Source: an uncultured Alphaproteobacteria bacterium (GTDB lineage Bacteria; Pseudomonadota; Alphaproteobacteria; RUG11792). From it: DNA of 8,791 nt. Location of the stretch: NCBI GenBank assembly GCA_910588255.1, contig CAJUOM010000020.1, positions 1 through 8,791 of the forward strand, read 5' to 3'. The position numbers and the translations under genes were made by a program. How positions within the stretch are numbered: position 1 is the first letter of the stretch; the number at the start of each line of letters is the position of its first letter. Below are positions 1 to 5,740 of the stretch, one piece after another. Under the pieces are notes generated by a model. The model was not told the origin of the DNA. It was given only the letters and a program-made list of their open reading frames with translations, and did no database searches.

Positions 1-71
1 ACTGGAGCTGTAATAGCTTCAGCTTTCGATACTCTTCCTTTTGCTTCTTGAGTTAAACGTTGGTTTTCCAA
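1..71. other. Unassigned edge sequence downstream of tRNA-Thr
   Basis: Two short open stretches cross the window edge here. On the plus strand a frame ends with TGA at 49-51, which could be the last 16 codons of a gene entering from the left. On the minus strand one frame is open from the tRNA-Thr 3' end to the edge, with a TTG at about 68-70 but no ATG and no Shine-Dalgarno. Neither 16-23 residue peptide resembles a family I recognise. A gene on either strand is possible; the direction cannot be decided from so little sequence. Confidence 0.3.
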
Positions 72-147
<76 letters not shown>

Positions 148-151
148 CAAA

Positions 152-229
152 TGGGGCGAGTGATCGGAGTCGAACCGACGACCTCTAGAGCCACAATCTA
201 GCGCTCTAACCAACTGAGCTACACTCGCC
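152..229 (-). tRNA. tRNA-His (anticodon GUG), with encoded G-1
   Basis: Minus-strand cloverleaf of 78 nt. The acceptor stem GCGAGTG pairs fully with CACTCGC. The anticodon loop TTGTGGC carries GTG, closed by CTAGA/TCTAG. An extra 5' G (position -1) faces C73, the universal His identity pair, and the CCA end is encoded. Many alphaproteobacteria outside the Rickettsiales-like groups lack G-1 and have A73, so this detail says something about lineage. A likely promoter lies just upstream, at 242-269. Confidence 0.97.
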
Positions 230-241
230 ATGATAATTTTA

Positions 242-269
242 TTTTTACATACGTCGATATTTATGTCAA
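242..269 (-). promoter_or_regulatory. Probable promoter of the tRNA-His/tRNA-Thr unit
   Basis: On the minus strand a perfect -35 box TTGACA (264-269) is followed 16 nt later by an A/T-rich hexamer TAAAAA (242-247), which matches the -10 consensus at four of six positions. Transcription would start a few bases before the tRNA-His 5' end at 229. The -35 box lies only about 5 nt beyond the lnt stop codon. Readthrough from lnt into the tRNAs is also possible, as I see no terminator between them. Confidence 0.45.
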
Positions 270-274
270 TACTT

Positions 275-1780
275 TTAATAAAGGAAGTTATTTAAAATAT
301 CTTTTGTTTGTAAAATTTTAGTCCTTTTTCTTGTAAAATAGAGATACAGCAGCAAAGATATTAATATTAGAATAACGGATGCATTTTTATAAACAGCAAA
401 TACAGTAAGTTGATATTTTCCGGGAACTTTATAATCAATTCTATTTATTTCATTTGTGTTCAAGATTTTCACTAATCTTCCATTACAATCTATAACAGCA
501 GATATTCCATTGTTGGCGCATCTAATGATCATTTTCCCTTCTTCTATAGCTCTAAAACAAGCAATTTTTAAATGTTGAGTTGGCCCATCAGAATCTTTGA
601 ACCAAGAGTCATTTGTTATATTCAATATCCATTTGCTTTCAGGGGTATCTATTATTTCCCCTGGAAAAGCTATTTCATAACATATAACACAATCGAAAGG
701 AGAAATATTTTTAAGCGTTATAGTTCTTTTTAGTTTTCCTTCTGAGAAGTTTATTAGTCCTGACGTAACTTTTTTCAAGCCTAATTTTAATAAACATTCT
801 GGAATAAATTCCCCAAATGGCAAGAGGTGTTTTTTATCATAAATCTGTTTTATTTCACCATTTTCCCCTAGAACAGCCAAACTGTTGTAAAGCTTCATAT
901 CTTTATCGAATCTATCGCATCCAGAAATTATATAGGTATCTTTTCCTTTTATTGCTGTGGTTATATATTTTAGCAAATCACTTTTTGAAGTTATAGGAGT
1001 ATTAATTGCCGCTTCAGGCCATATAACTAATCTTGGCCCAATATATAAACGATTTTGAAAATCTGAAAGTTTTAGATGAATATCTATATTTTGTTTAAAT
1101 TTTTCAATCAACAACTTATCTTCCTGCGATATTGAAGGTTGAACTATTGTTATATCAGTATTTGCTTCGGGAATTATGTACCCGTTATATAAGTTTACTT
1201 TATAATAACCATATGAAATAACAAAAAATAATATACACAAAGCATAAATAATGGTTTTCTTAAAACTAAGCAAACCTATTATTAATATGAAAATAAATGA
1301 AACACCATGTATTCCAAAAATATCTGCAATTTGAGAAAAATATGGAATATCATATGTAGCGTATCCAATTAAATTCCATGGAAATCCTGTAAAAACTATT
1401 CCTCGTAAGATTTCGCAGATTGTCCAAAAAACAGCAAAGAATAAAATAAAATTTATGCGAGTTGTTGCAAACTTTTTAGTTAAATAACATGCTATTCCAG
1501 GATAAATTGATAAATATAAAACCAAAAATGCAACAGCTAAATATCCGTAATTTCCAAACTCAACACATTTAAATGATTCAGCAATCCAATATGATGTGCT
1601 GGCAAAATAACCTATTCCAAAAGAAAAACCAATACAAAAAGATTGTTTTTTCAAAGCCTGTTGCAAGATAAGCAGAAGTGAAATAAAAATAGGAATAAGT
1701 AATATCGGATATGTTGTTCCCTTGCAAAAACAAAATTTCATAAGACATCCCAGAAAAAATGCAAATGTTTTAGGGAACAT
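275..1780 (-). CDS. lnt: Apolipoprotein N-acyltransferase
   Basis: Inner-membrane enzyme that transfers an acyl chain from phospholipid to the N-terminal cysteine of apolipoproteins, the last step of lipoprotein maturation. The N-terminal part holds several hydrophobic membrane segments. The C-terminal part is a nitrilase-like periplasmic domain with the catalytic triad visible: Glu in IWPEAA, Lys in YDKKHLLPFGE, and Cys in VICYE. The later GPTQHL and NNG motifs also fit, and a final hydrophobic helix precedes a basic tail. From the ATG at 1780 the protein has 501 residues, close to the ~510 of E. coli Lnt. The frame stays open upstream to a TTG at 1864 (529 residues), but that start would overlap the Sel1 gene by 59 nt and add a Lys/Asn-rich extension, so I prefer the ATG. 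Neither start has a clear Shine-Dalgarno. Last protein gene of the hpf-lysC-sel1-lnt run. Confidence 0.95.
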   Translation of the reverse strand: MFPKTFAFFLGCLMKFCFCKGTTYPILLIPIFISLLLILQQALKKQSFCIGFSFGIGYFASTSYWIAESFKCVEFGNYGYLAVAFLVLYLSIYPGIACYLTKKFATTRINFILFFAVFWTICEILRGIVFTGFPWNLIGYATYDIPYFSQIADIFGIHGVSFIFILIIGLLSFKKTIIYALCILFFVISYGYYKVNLYNGYIIPEANTDITIVQPSISQEDKLLIEKFKQNIDIHLKLSDFQNRLYIGPRLVIWPEAAINTPITSKSDLLKYITTAIKGKDTYIISGCDRFDKDMKLYNSLAVLGENGEIKQIYDKKHLLPFGEFIPECLLKLGLKKVTSGLINFSEGKLKRTITLKNISPFDCVICYEIAFPGEIIDTPESKWILNITNDSWFKDSDGPTQHLKIACFRAIEEGKMIIRCANNGISAVIDCNGRLVKILNTNEINRIDYKVPGKYQLTVFAVYKNASVILILISLLLYLYFTRKRTKILQTKDILNNFLY

Positions 1781-1805
1781 TATAAAAGCATATGAAGTTA
1801 AATCT

Positions 1806-2366
1806 TTAATTTTTGAAACATTTTTTATATTTTGATATAGCACGTTTTTTATATTTTTCTGCAAAATTTACTATACTATTTAAATCATGAAGGTTTTTTG
1901 AAGCTTTGTCTAGATAGAAAATAGATTTTTCTAAATCTTTCTTTGTTTTTCCATGATTTAACAAAACAATTCCAGCATTAAATTGTCCCGGACCAAATCC
2001 TGATTGTGCAGCTTTTTCATAATAATACAAAGCTTTTTCTATATTTTTTTCTCTGATATCTCCGGAATAATATCCATCTCCAATGGAGTTAAATGCTTCA
2101 GGAAGTTCTAAATTTGCAGCAATTGTTATGTATATATCAGCTTTTTTTAGATCTTTTTTTAAAAATGTTCCGCTGAGATATAAATTGCCTAGAATATAAG
2201 CAGCATCTGCATTTTTATGTTTATTAAATTGAATTGAGTTCTTTAAATATTTTTCAACAATCTTTGGATCTTTTTCTCCCCATTCAAAAACATAATTATT
2301 TATAAACCTATTTTCAGCAAAAACTAGAGATATTAAGCTATAACATATTATCAACGATTTTTTCAT
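1806..2366 (-). CDS. Exported Sel1-repeat (TPR-like) protein
   Basis: A 186-residue protein starting at ATG 2366, one base after the lysC stop (TGATATG). The start is chosen because it opens directly with a signal peptide: two Lys, a hydrophobic stretch, then a likely cleavage site after VFA. An upstream TTG at 2378 would overlap lysC and only add four residues. The mature part contains about three Sel1-like repeats of ~36 residues, recognisable by AAYILGNLYLSG, the G-D-GYYSG stretch, and the motif KALYYYEKAAQSGFGPGQFN. Sel1 proteins are solenoids that scaffold protein-protein contacts, often in envelopes or host interaction; the partner here is unknown. Together with lnt downstream it suggests an envelope role, but that is inference. 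The C-terminus is strongly basic. Confidence 0.85.
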   Translation of the reverse strand: MKKSLIICYSLISLVFAENRFINNYVFEWGEKDPKIVEKYLKNSIQFNKHKNADAAYILGNLYLSGTFLKKDLKKADIYITIAANLELPEAFNSIGDGYYSGDIREKNIEKALYYYEKAAQSGFGPGQFNAGIVLLNHGKTKKDLEKSIFYLDKASKNLHDLNSIVNFAEKYKKRAISKYKKCFKN

Positions 2367-2367
2367 A

Positions 2368-3513
2368 TCAGTTTTCAAAAAATTCTTTATGCAATAGATT
2401 AACGAAATTTTCAGTTTGTTGGAATGGCGTGATCAACGAAACAGAATTTGTTGAAAATAAATTATGTTTTAATATTATTTCATTTTTGAAAGCGATTTCT
2501 GAAATTCTATTTAATATTACATTATTGTGTCTGAAATCTCCAACTATAGTTACCACACCTATATCATTATCTATTTCAAATTGTGTAGACTTTTCTTCTA
2601 AAAAAGTTTTTAAACTGGCTTGCGAAATTTTGTGAATCAGAAATACATCTCCTAAATTTATTGTATTAAATGGTTTCATTAACGTCAATATATCTAAATG
2701 ATTTTTTTTGTTTTTAAAAAACAACAGAGATAATTCTAAATTATGAGCAATGCCTGTTATATTATTATCTGAAATATATTTTGTTTTTTCTGAGATTTTT
2801 GTTCCCAAGCCTTCAGAAAAACTTGAAAGAACCTTTAAATTTACATTATATTTCTTTGCAATTAACGTTGATTTTGCTTGCAAAACCTTTGCGCCCCATG
2901 TAGCTAATTCTATCATATCATCATAGGAAACTTCTTGAATCTTTTTTGCATTTAACACAATTCTTGGATCAGCTGAATATACCCCATCTACATCTGTATA
3001 AATAAGACATTCATCCGCGTTTATTGAATTAGCAACTGCACATGCTGTTGCATCTGACCCCCCCCTTCCTATTGTGCATATATCAAAATCTTCCGAAATC
3101 CCTTGGAATCCCGTTATCACAGGGATAACTCCGTTTCCAACTTCTTCTAAAATCCTGTTTTTATTTACTTCTGAAATTTCCGCATTTGAATAATTATTTG
3201 TTGTTTTTATTGGTATTTGCCAGGCGTTTAGTGATTTTGCAGAATATCCTAAAGAATTTAAAGACATGGCTAATAATCCTGCTGCAATCTGTTCTCCTGC
3301 ACTTATGACTGCGTCATATTCTCTATTAAAAGTAGTATCTGTGAAAGATTTTGCCAAATCTATAAGACGATTTGTTGTTCCCTGCATCGCGGATGTTACT
3401 ACTACAACTCGATTTCCATTTGATACGATCTTTGATATTATCTCAGAAACATGATTTATACGAGCTGGAGTAGCAACAGAAGATCCACCAAATTTGAGAA
3501 CATATAATGACAT
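2368..3513 (-). CDS. lysC: Aspartate kinase (aspartokinase)
   Basis: Phosphorylates aspartate with ATP, the first step toward diaminopimelate (peptidoglycan), lysine, threonine and methionine. The kinase domain is clear: KFGGSSV at residues 7-13, TSAMQG near 40, ISAGEQ at 70-75, TIGRGGSD at 147-154, YTDVDGVYSADPR at 172-184, and EVSYDDMIELATWGAKVLQ at 194-212. After about residue 250 comes the regulatory region, where two ACT domains are expected. It aligns in outline but is divergent and short, giving 381 residues instead of the usual ~400-410. The ATG overlaps the hpf stop by one base (TAATG), so translation is probably coupled. Eight consecutive G on the coding strand (plus-strand C run, 3058-3065) encode the GRGGSD motif. 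Confidence 0.96.
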   Translation of the reverse strand: MSLYVLKFGGSSVATPARINHVSEIISKIVSNGNRVVVVTSAMQGTTNRLIDLAKSFTDTTFNREYDAVISAGEQIAAGLLAMSLNSLGYSAKSLNAWQIPIKTTNNYSNAEISEVNKNRILEEVGNGVIPVITGFQGISEDFDICTIGRGGSDATACAVANSINADECLIYTDVDGVYSADPRIVLNAKKIQEVSYDDMIELATWGAKVLQAKSTLIAKKYNVNLKVLSSFSEGLGTKISEKTKYISDNNITGIAHNLELSLLFFKNKKNHLDILTLMKPFNTINLGDVFLIHKISQASLKTFLEEKSTQFEIDNDIGVVTIVGDFRHNNVILNRISEIAFKNEIILKHNLFSTNSVSLITPFQQTENFVNLLHKEFFEN

Positions 3514-4070
3514 TATTCTTTATAATCTATCCATCCAATATGTCCATTAGGTCTCTTATATACAACATTTATACGTCCGGAATCTGCATTTTTAAACATA
3601 ACAAGAGGCATATCTGTTAAATCCAATTTCATAACAGCTTCACTGACGCTTAAAGATAGAATATAACCATCCTGCTCTGCTATGACTAAATGCTCTTCGT
3701 CAGAATCAGTTGAGGAATCTTTTCTTTCCACAACATATTTCATAGCTTCAATTCCCTTTGTCCATTCTAAACGTCTTTGTTTATTTTTTATCCTGTTTTT
3801 ATGTTTCTTTACTCTTTCCTCAAGACGTTCTAAAGCTAAATCAAAAGATTTATAAGGATCGTCAGAGGCTCCGTTAGTTTTTATGACAAATCCTTTATAT
3901 AAATATAAGCAGACTTCAGTATTAAACAACCTGTTATCTTTTACTATAACTACTGTGGACTCTATTTCTTCACCTAAATATTTATCTATAAGATTTTCTG
4001 TTTCTTTTTCGATATATTCTTTTAAGCTAATACCCAGATCTATATTTTTTCCAGAAATCTTAACACTCAT
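3513..4070 (-). CDS. hpf: Ribosome hibernation promoting factor, long form
   Basis: Binds the small ribosomal subunit under poor growth conditions and, in the long form, drives 70S ribosomes into inactive 100S dimers. Residues 1-~100 are the S30AE/YfiA domain: it begins with SGKNIDLGISLKEYIEKE and has the basic KKHKNRIKNKQRR segment at about 88-100. A polar linker (~115-127) leads to the C-terminal dimerisation domain (128-185), with SVSEAVMKLDLTDMPLVMF, then NADSGRINVVYKR and the terminal GHIGWID, all typical of the long form. The ATG has a good Shine-Dalgarno, AGGTGA, 4 nt upstream (4075-4080). It is the first gene of the minus-strand operon. rpoN, a common neighbour of hpf in proteobacteria, is not present here. 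Confidence 0.95.
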   Translation of the reverse strand: MSVKISGKNIDLGISLKEYIEKETENLIDKYLGEEIESTVVIVKDNRLFNTEVCLYLYKGFVIKTNGASDDPYKSFDLALERLEERVKKHKNRIKNKQRRLEWTKGIEAMKYVVERKDSSTDSDEEHLVIAEQDGYILSLSVSEAVMKLDLTDMPLVMFKNADSGRINVVYKRPNGHIGWIDYKE

Positions 4071-4089
4071 GAAATCACCTAAAAATAAC

Positions 4090-4119
4090 CTTATATAAAA
4101 ATAGTAGCAACTTTCTAAA
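4090..4119 (-). promoter_or_regulatory. Candidate promoter of the hpf-lysC-sel1-lnt operon
   Basis: On the minus strand TTTAGA (4114-4119) is followed after 18 nt by TATAAG (4090-4095). They match the sigma70 -35 and -10 boxes at four and five positions. The start site would lie just before the hpf Shine-Dalgarno. The -35 box is part of a 14-bp palindrome (4114-4127), which could serve as an operator. In such AT-rich sequence the match is only suggestive. Confidence 0.35.
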
Positions 4120-4127
4120 ATTTTAGA
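4114..4127. repeat. 14-bp perfect palindrome in the divergent hpf / tRNA-Tyr region
   Basis: TCTAAAATTTTAGA is a perfect palindrome placed over the proposed -35 box of the hpf operon, about 30 bp upstream of the proposed tRNA-Tyr promoter. It could bind a dimeric regulator. It is all A/T except one C and one G, so chance occurrence is quite possible. Confidence 0.4.
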
Positions 4128-4154
4128 TAGAGAAAAATTAACTTAGATTTTTCA

Positions 4155-4183
4155 TTGACTAGCTTCGAATTATATGTTAGCAT
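4155..4183 (+). promoter_or_regulatory. Probable promoter of tRNA-Tyr-tRNA-Gly-lpxK
   Basis: TTGACT (4155-4160) matches the -35 consensus at five of six positions. After exactly 17 nt follows TAGCAT (4178-4183), four of six for the -10 box. The expected start near 4190 gives a leader of about 8 nt before the tRNA-Tyr 5' end at 4198. The spacing and position make this the best promoter in the window. I see no separate promoter in the 16 nt before lpxK. Confidence 0.55.
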
Positions 4184-4197
4184 AAAAACATTAGGTC

Positions 4198-4283
4198 GGA
4201 AGGGTGGCCGAGTGGTTAAAGGCAGCAGACTGTAAATCTGCCGACGTTAGTCTACGTAAGTTCGAATCTTACCCCTTCCACCA
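4198..4283 (+). tRNA. tRNA-Tyr (anticodon GUA)
   Basis: A class II tRNA of 86 nt with a long variable arm, as expected for bacterial tRNA-Tyr. The acceptor GGAAGGG pairs with CCCTTCC, followed by A and an encoded CCA. The anticodon stem GCAGA/TCTGC encloses the loop CTGTAAA with GTA. tRNA-Gly follows after 8 nt, pointing to co-transcription and processing. Confidence 0.97.
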
Positions 4284-4291
4284 TAGAAATT

Positions 4292-4365
4292 GCGGGTGTA
4301 GCTTAATGGTAAAGCCCCAGCCTTCCAAGCTGGTTACGTGGGTCCGATTCCCATCACCCGCTCCA
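4292..4365 (+). tRNA. tRNA-Gly (anticodon UCC)
   Basis: A 74-nt cloverleaf. The acceptor GCGGGTG pairs with CACCCGC, then T as discriminator and an encoded CCA. The anticodon stem CCAGC/GCTGG encloses the loop CTTCCAA with TCC. The Tyr-Gly pair is a common bacterial tRNA cluster. lpxK starts only 16 nt after the CCA. Confidence 0.97.
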
Positions 4366-4381
4366 TGAATTAATTATATAT

Positions 4382-5401
4382 ATGGGGTTTAACATTGTGT
4401 TGAGATTTTTGCGTTCTCCAAAATTTTGGAATGATAGGAATAACAAAATCTCTCGTTTTTTAGAACCTCTTTCAAAATTATACTACATAGCATCAAAGGC
4501 AAAATTAAATAGCGTTGTTCCAGAAAAAGCACAAGTTCCTGTTATTTGCATTGGAAATATTGTTCTTGGAGGATCTGGAAAAACTCCAACTGTAGATTTG
4601 GTATGTGATATATTAAAAAATAATAATCTCGTTCCCCATATTTTAACTGCAGGTTATGGTGGATATTTGAAAAATGTTGTTAGAGTTGATCCAAGCTTGC
4701 ATTCCTATTTACAAGTCGGAGACGAAGCTCTTTTGTCTGCTGAAGTTGCTCCAACATGGATCGGGAAAAATAGAATAAATTCAAGCAAAGCTGCAGTTTT
4801 AGCAGGATCAAATGTTTTAGTTATGGATGATGGATTTCAAAATAATTCTATAGAAAAAGATATAAAAATATTGGTAATAGATTCAGGACAAGAATTTGGT
4901 AATGGTTGCTTATTTCCAGCAGGCCCTCTTCGAGAACCAATTAAATCTGGAATAAATAAATCTGATATCATATTGATAATAGGAGAAACTAATTCAGAGT
5001 TAGAAAAGAAAATTCATGTAATTAACAAAGATATTCCTATATTCAGGGCCAAAATGGATGCTGTGGAATTTCCGGAAATAGAGAATAATAAAGTAGTTGG
5101 TTTTTGTGGTTTGGGATATCCTTTGAAGTTTAAAAAAACGTTGATAGATTGTGGCTATGAACTTGTAGACTTCATATCATTTTCTGATCATCACCCATAC
5201 ACCATAACTGAAATTCAGAAGTTAATTTCTGGAGCGAAGAGTGTCGGAGCTTCTTTGCTTACAACTATGAAGGATTTCGTAAAAATACCTGAAGTTTTCA
5301 AGAATGAAATTAAAGTTGTAAAAATAAAACTGACACCTGAAACGGATGAATTTGAAAAGTTTGTAATTAATTCAATGCCTGAAAAAAGTGATAGATTTTA
5401 A
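4382..5401 (+). CDS. lpxK: Tetraacyldisaccharide 4'-kinase (lipid A kinase)
   Basis: Membrane-associated kinase that phosphorylates the 4' position of the tetraacyldisaccharide 1-phosphate precursor to make lipid IVA, so the cell builds a lipid A outer membrane. The family signature is clear: an N-terminal membrane-contacting helix region, ICIGNIVLGGSGKTP (residues 55-69, Walker A GGSGKT), QVGDEALL near 111-118, VMDDGFQN at 147-154, FGNGCLFPAGPLREP at 172-186, and FSDHHPY in the C-terminal half. The length of 339 residues is normal. The motif usually written SRGYGG reads TAGYGG here (89-94), losing a normally conserved Arg. The ATG is the only plausible start, but the 16-nt space after tRNA-Gly holds no Shine-Dalgarno. 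The gene is probably expressed from the tRNA-Tyr promoter, with tRNA processing creating the mRNA 5' end. Confidence 0.95.
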   Translation: MGFNIVLRFLRSPKFWNDRNNKISRFLEPLSKLYYIASKAKLNSVVPEKAQVPVICIGNIVLGGSGKTPTVDLVCDILKNNNLVPHILTAGYGGYLKNVVRVDPSLHSYLQVGDEALLSAEVAPTWIGKNRINSSKAAVLAGSNVLVMDDGFQNNSIEKDIKILVIDSGQEFGNGCLFPAGPLREPIKSGINKSDIILIIGETNSELEKKIHVINKDIPIFRAKMDAVEFPEIENNKVVGFCGLGYPLKFKKTLIDCGYELVDFISFSDHHPYTITEIQKLISGAKSVGASLLTTMKDFVKIPEVFKNEIKVVKIKLTPETDEFEKFVINSMPEKSDRF

Positions 5402-5429
5402 ATAGTTTTTACTGTAAAGTATATATAAA

Positions 5430-5519
5430 GGATGGGTGGTCGAGTGGTTGAAGGCACCGGTCTTGAAAACCGGCAAGGGGGCAACTCCTTCGTGGGTTCG
5501 AATCCCACCTCATCCGCCA
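5430..5519 (+). tRNA. tRNA-Ser (anticodon UGA), integration target
   Basis: A class II tRNA of 90 nt. The acceptor GGATGGG pairs with CTCATCC (one G-T wobble), then G and an encoded CCA. The anticodon stem CCGGT/ACCGG encloses the loop CTTGAAA with TGA, and the long variable arm follows. It begins 28 nt after the lpxK stop. The integrase gene lies just downstream in the same direction, so the element has entered at the tRNA 3' end while restoring a complete tRNA. Confidence 0.97.
5496..5519 (+). other. Presumed attachment site (attL) in the tRNA-Ser 3' end
   Basis: Integrases of the P4 type recombine in the T-arm/acceptor end of tRNA genes and leave a direct repeat at the far end of the element. 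The tRNA-Ser 3' end directly precedes the integrase region, so the crossover core should lie about here. No second copy of this segment exists in the window, so the right boundary must lie beyond 8791. The exact core cannot be set from one end. Confidence 0.55.
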
Positions 5520-5565
5520 TTTTATGATCTAAGCTAATCCACATAAATCTAAAAAAGTTAACATT

Positions 5566-5577
5566 CTTCCGCGGAAG
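5566..5577. terminator. GC-rich palindrome with following T run, possible terminator of tRNA-Ser
   Basis: CTTCCGCGGAAG is a perfect 12-bp palindrome, about 47 nt after the tRNA-Ser CCA, and a run of seven T begins at 5584. As RNA it would form only a 4-5 bp stem around a CGCG loop, so a rho-independent terminator is possible but weak. The GC content stands out against the AT-rich surroundings; a protein-binding site near attL is the alternative. Confidence 0.35.
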
Positions 5578-5623
5578 GCCATGTTTTTTTGTTTTATTAA
5601 TCTAAATAATTCTAGAAAAATCT

Positions 5624-5712
5624 ACTTGCGACTAATGAAATTTGTGTATACAATTGTGAATATAAATTAGAGATATTTGACCGTCAAAAAACTTGCGAGA
5701 AATATATACACA
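5624..5712. repeat. Short direct and inverted repeats upstream of the integrase
   Basis: Between attL and the integrase, ACTTGCGA occurs twice in direct orientation (5624-5631 and 5691-5698). TGTGTATA at 5643-5650 is inverted as TATACACA at 5705-5712. A 13-bp dyad TTTGAC-C-GTCAAA lies at 5676-5688 and contains a TTGACC that could be a -35 box. Integrases and excisionases bind repeated arm sites next to att cores, which would fit; a role in integrase control would also fit. No clear -10 box at proper spacing was found. Confidence 0.4.
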
Positions 5713-5740
5713 TTAAAAAAATAACCCCAGGAGAAAAGTA

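Noticed and set aside
56..71. TTGG-AAAA-CCAA hairpin after tRNA-Thr as a terminator
   Set aside because: The stem has only four base pairs and the T run after it is just three bases long.
2429..2635. Short plus-strand frames inside lysC and hpf (also 3266-3454 and 3883-4098)
   Set aside because: They lie antisense to conserved genes with clear catalytic or binding motifs.
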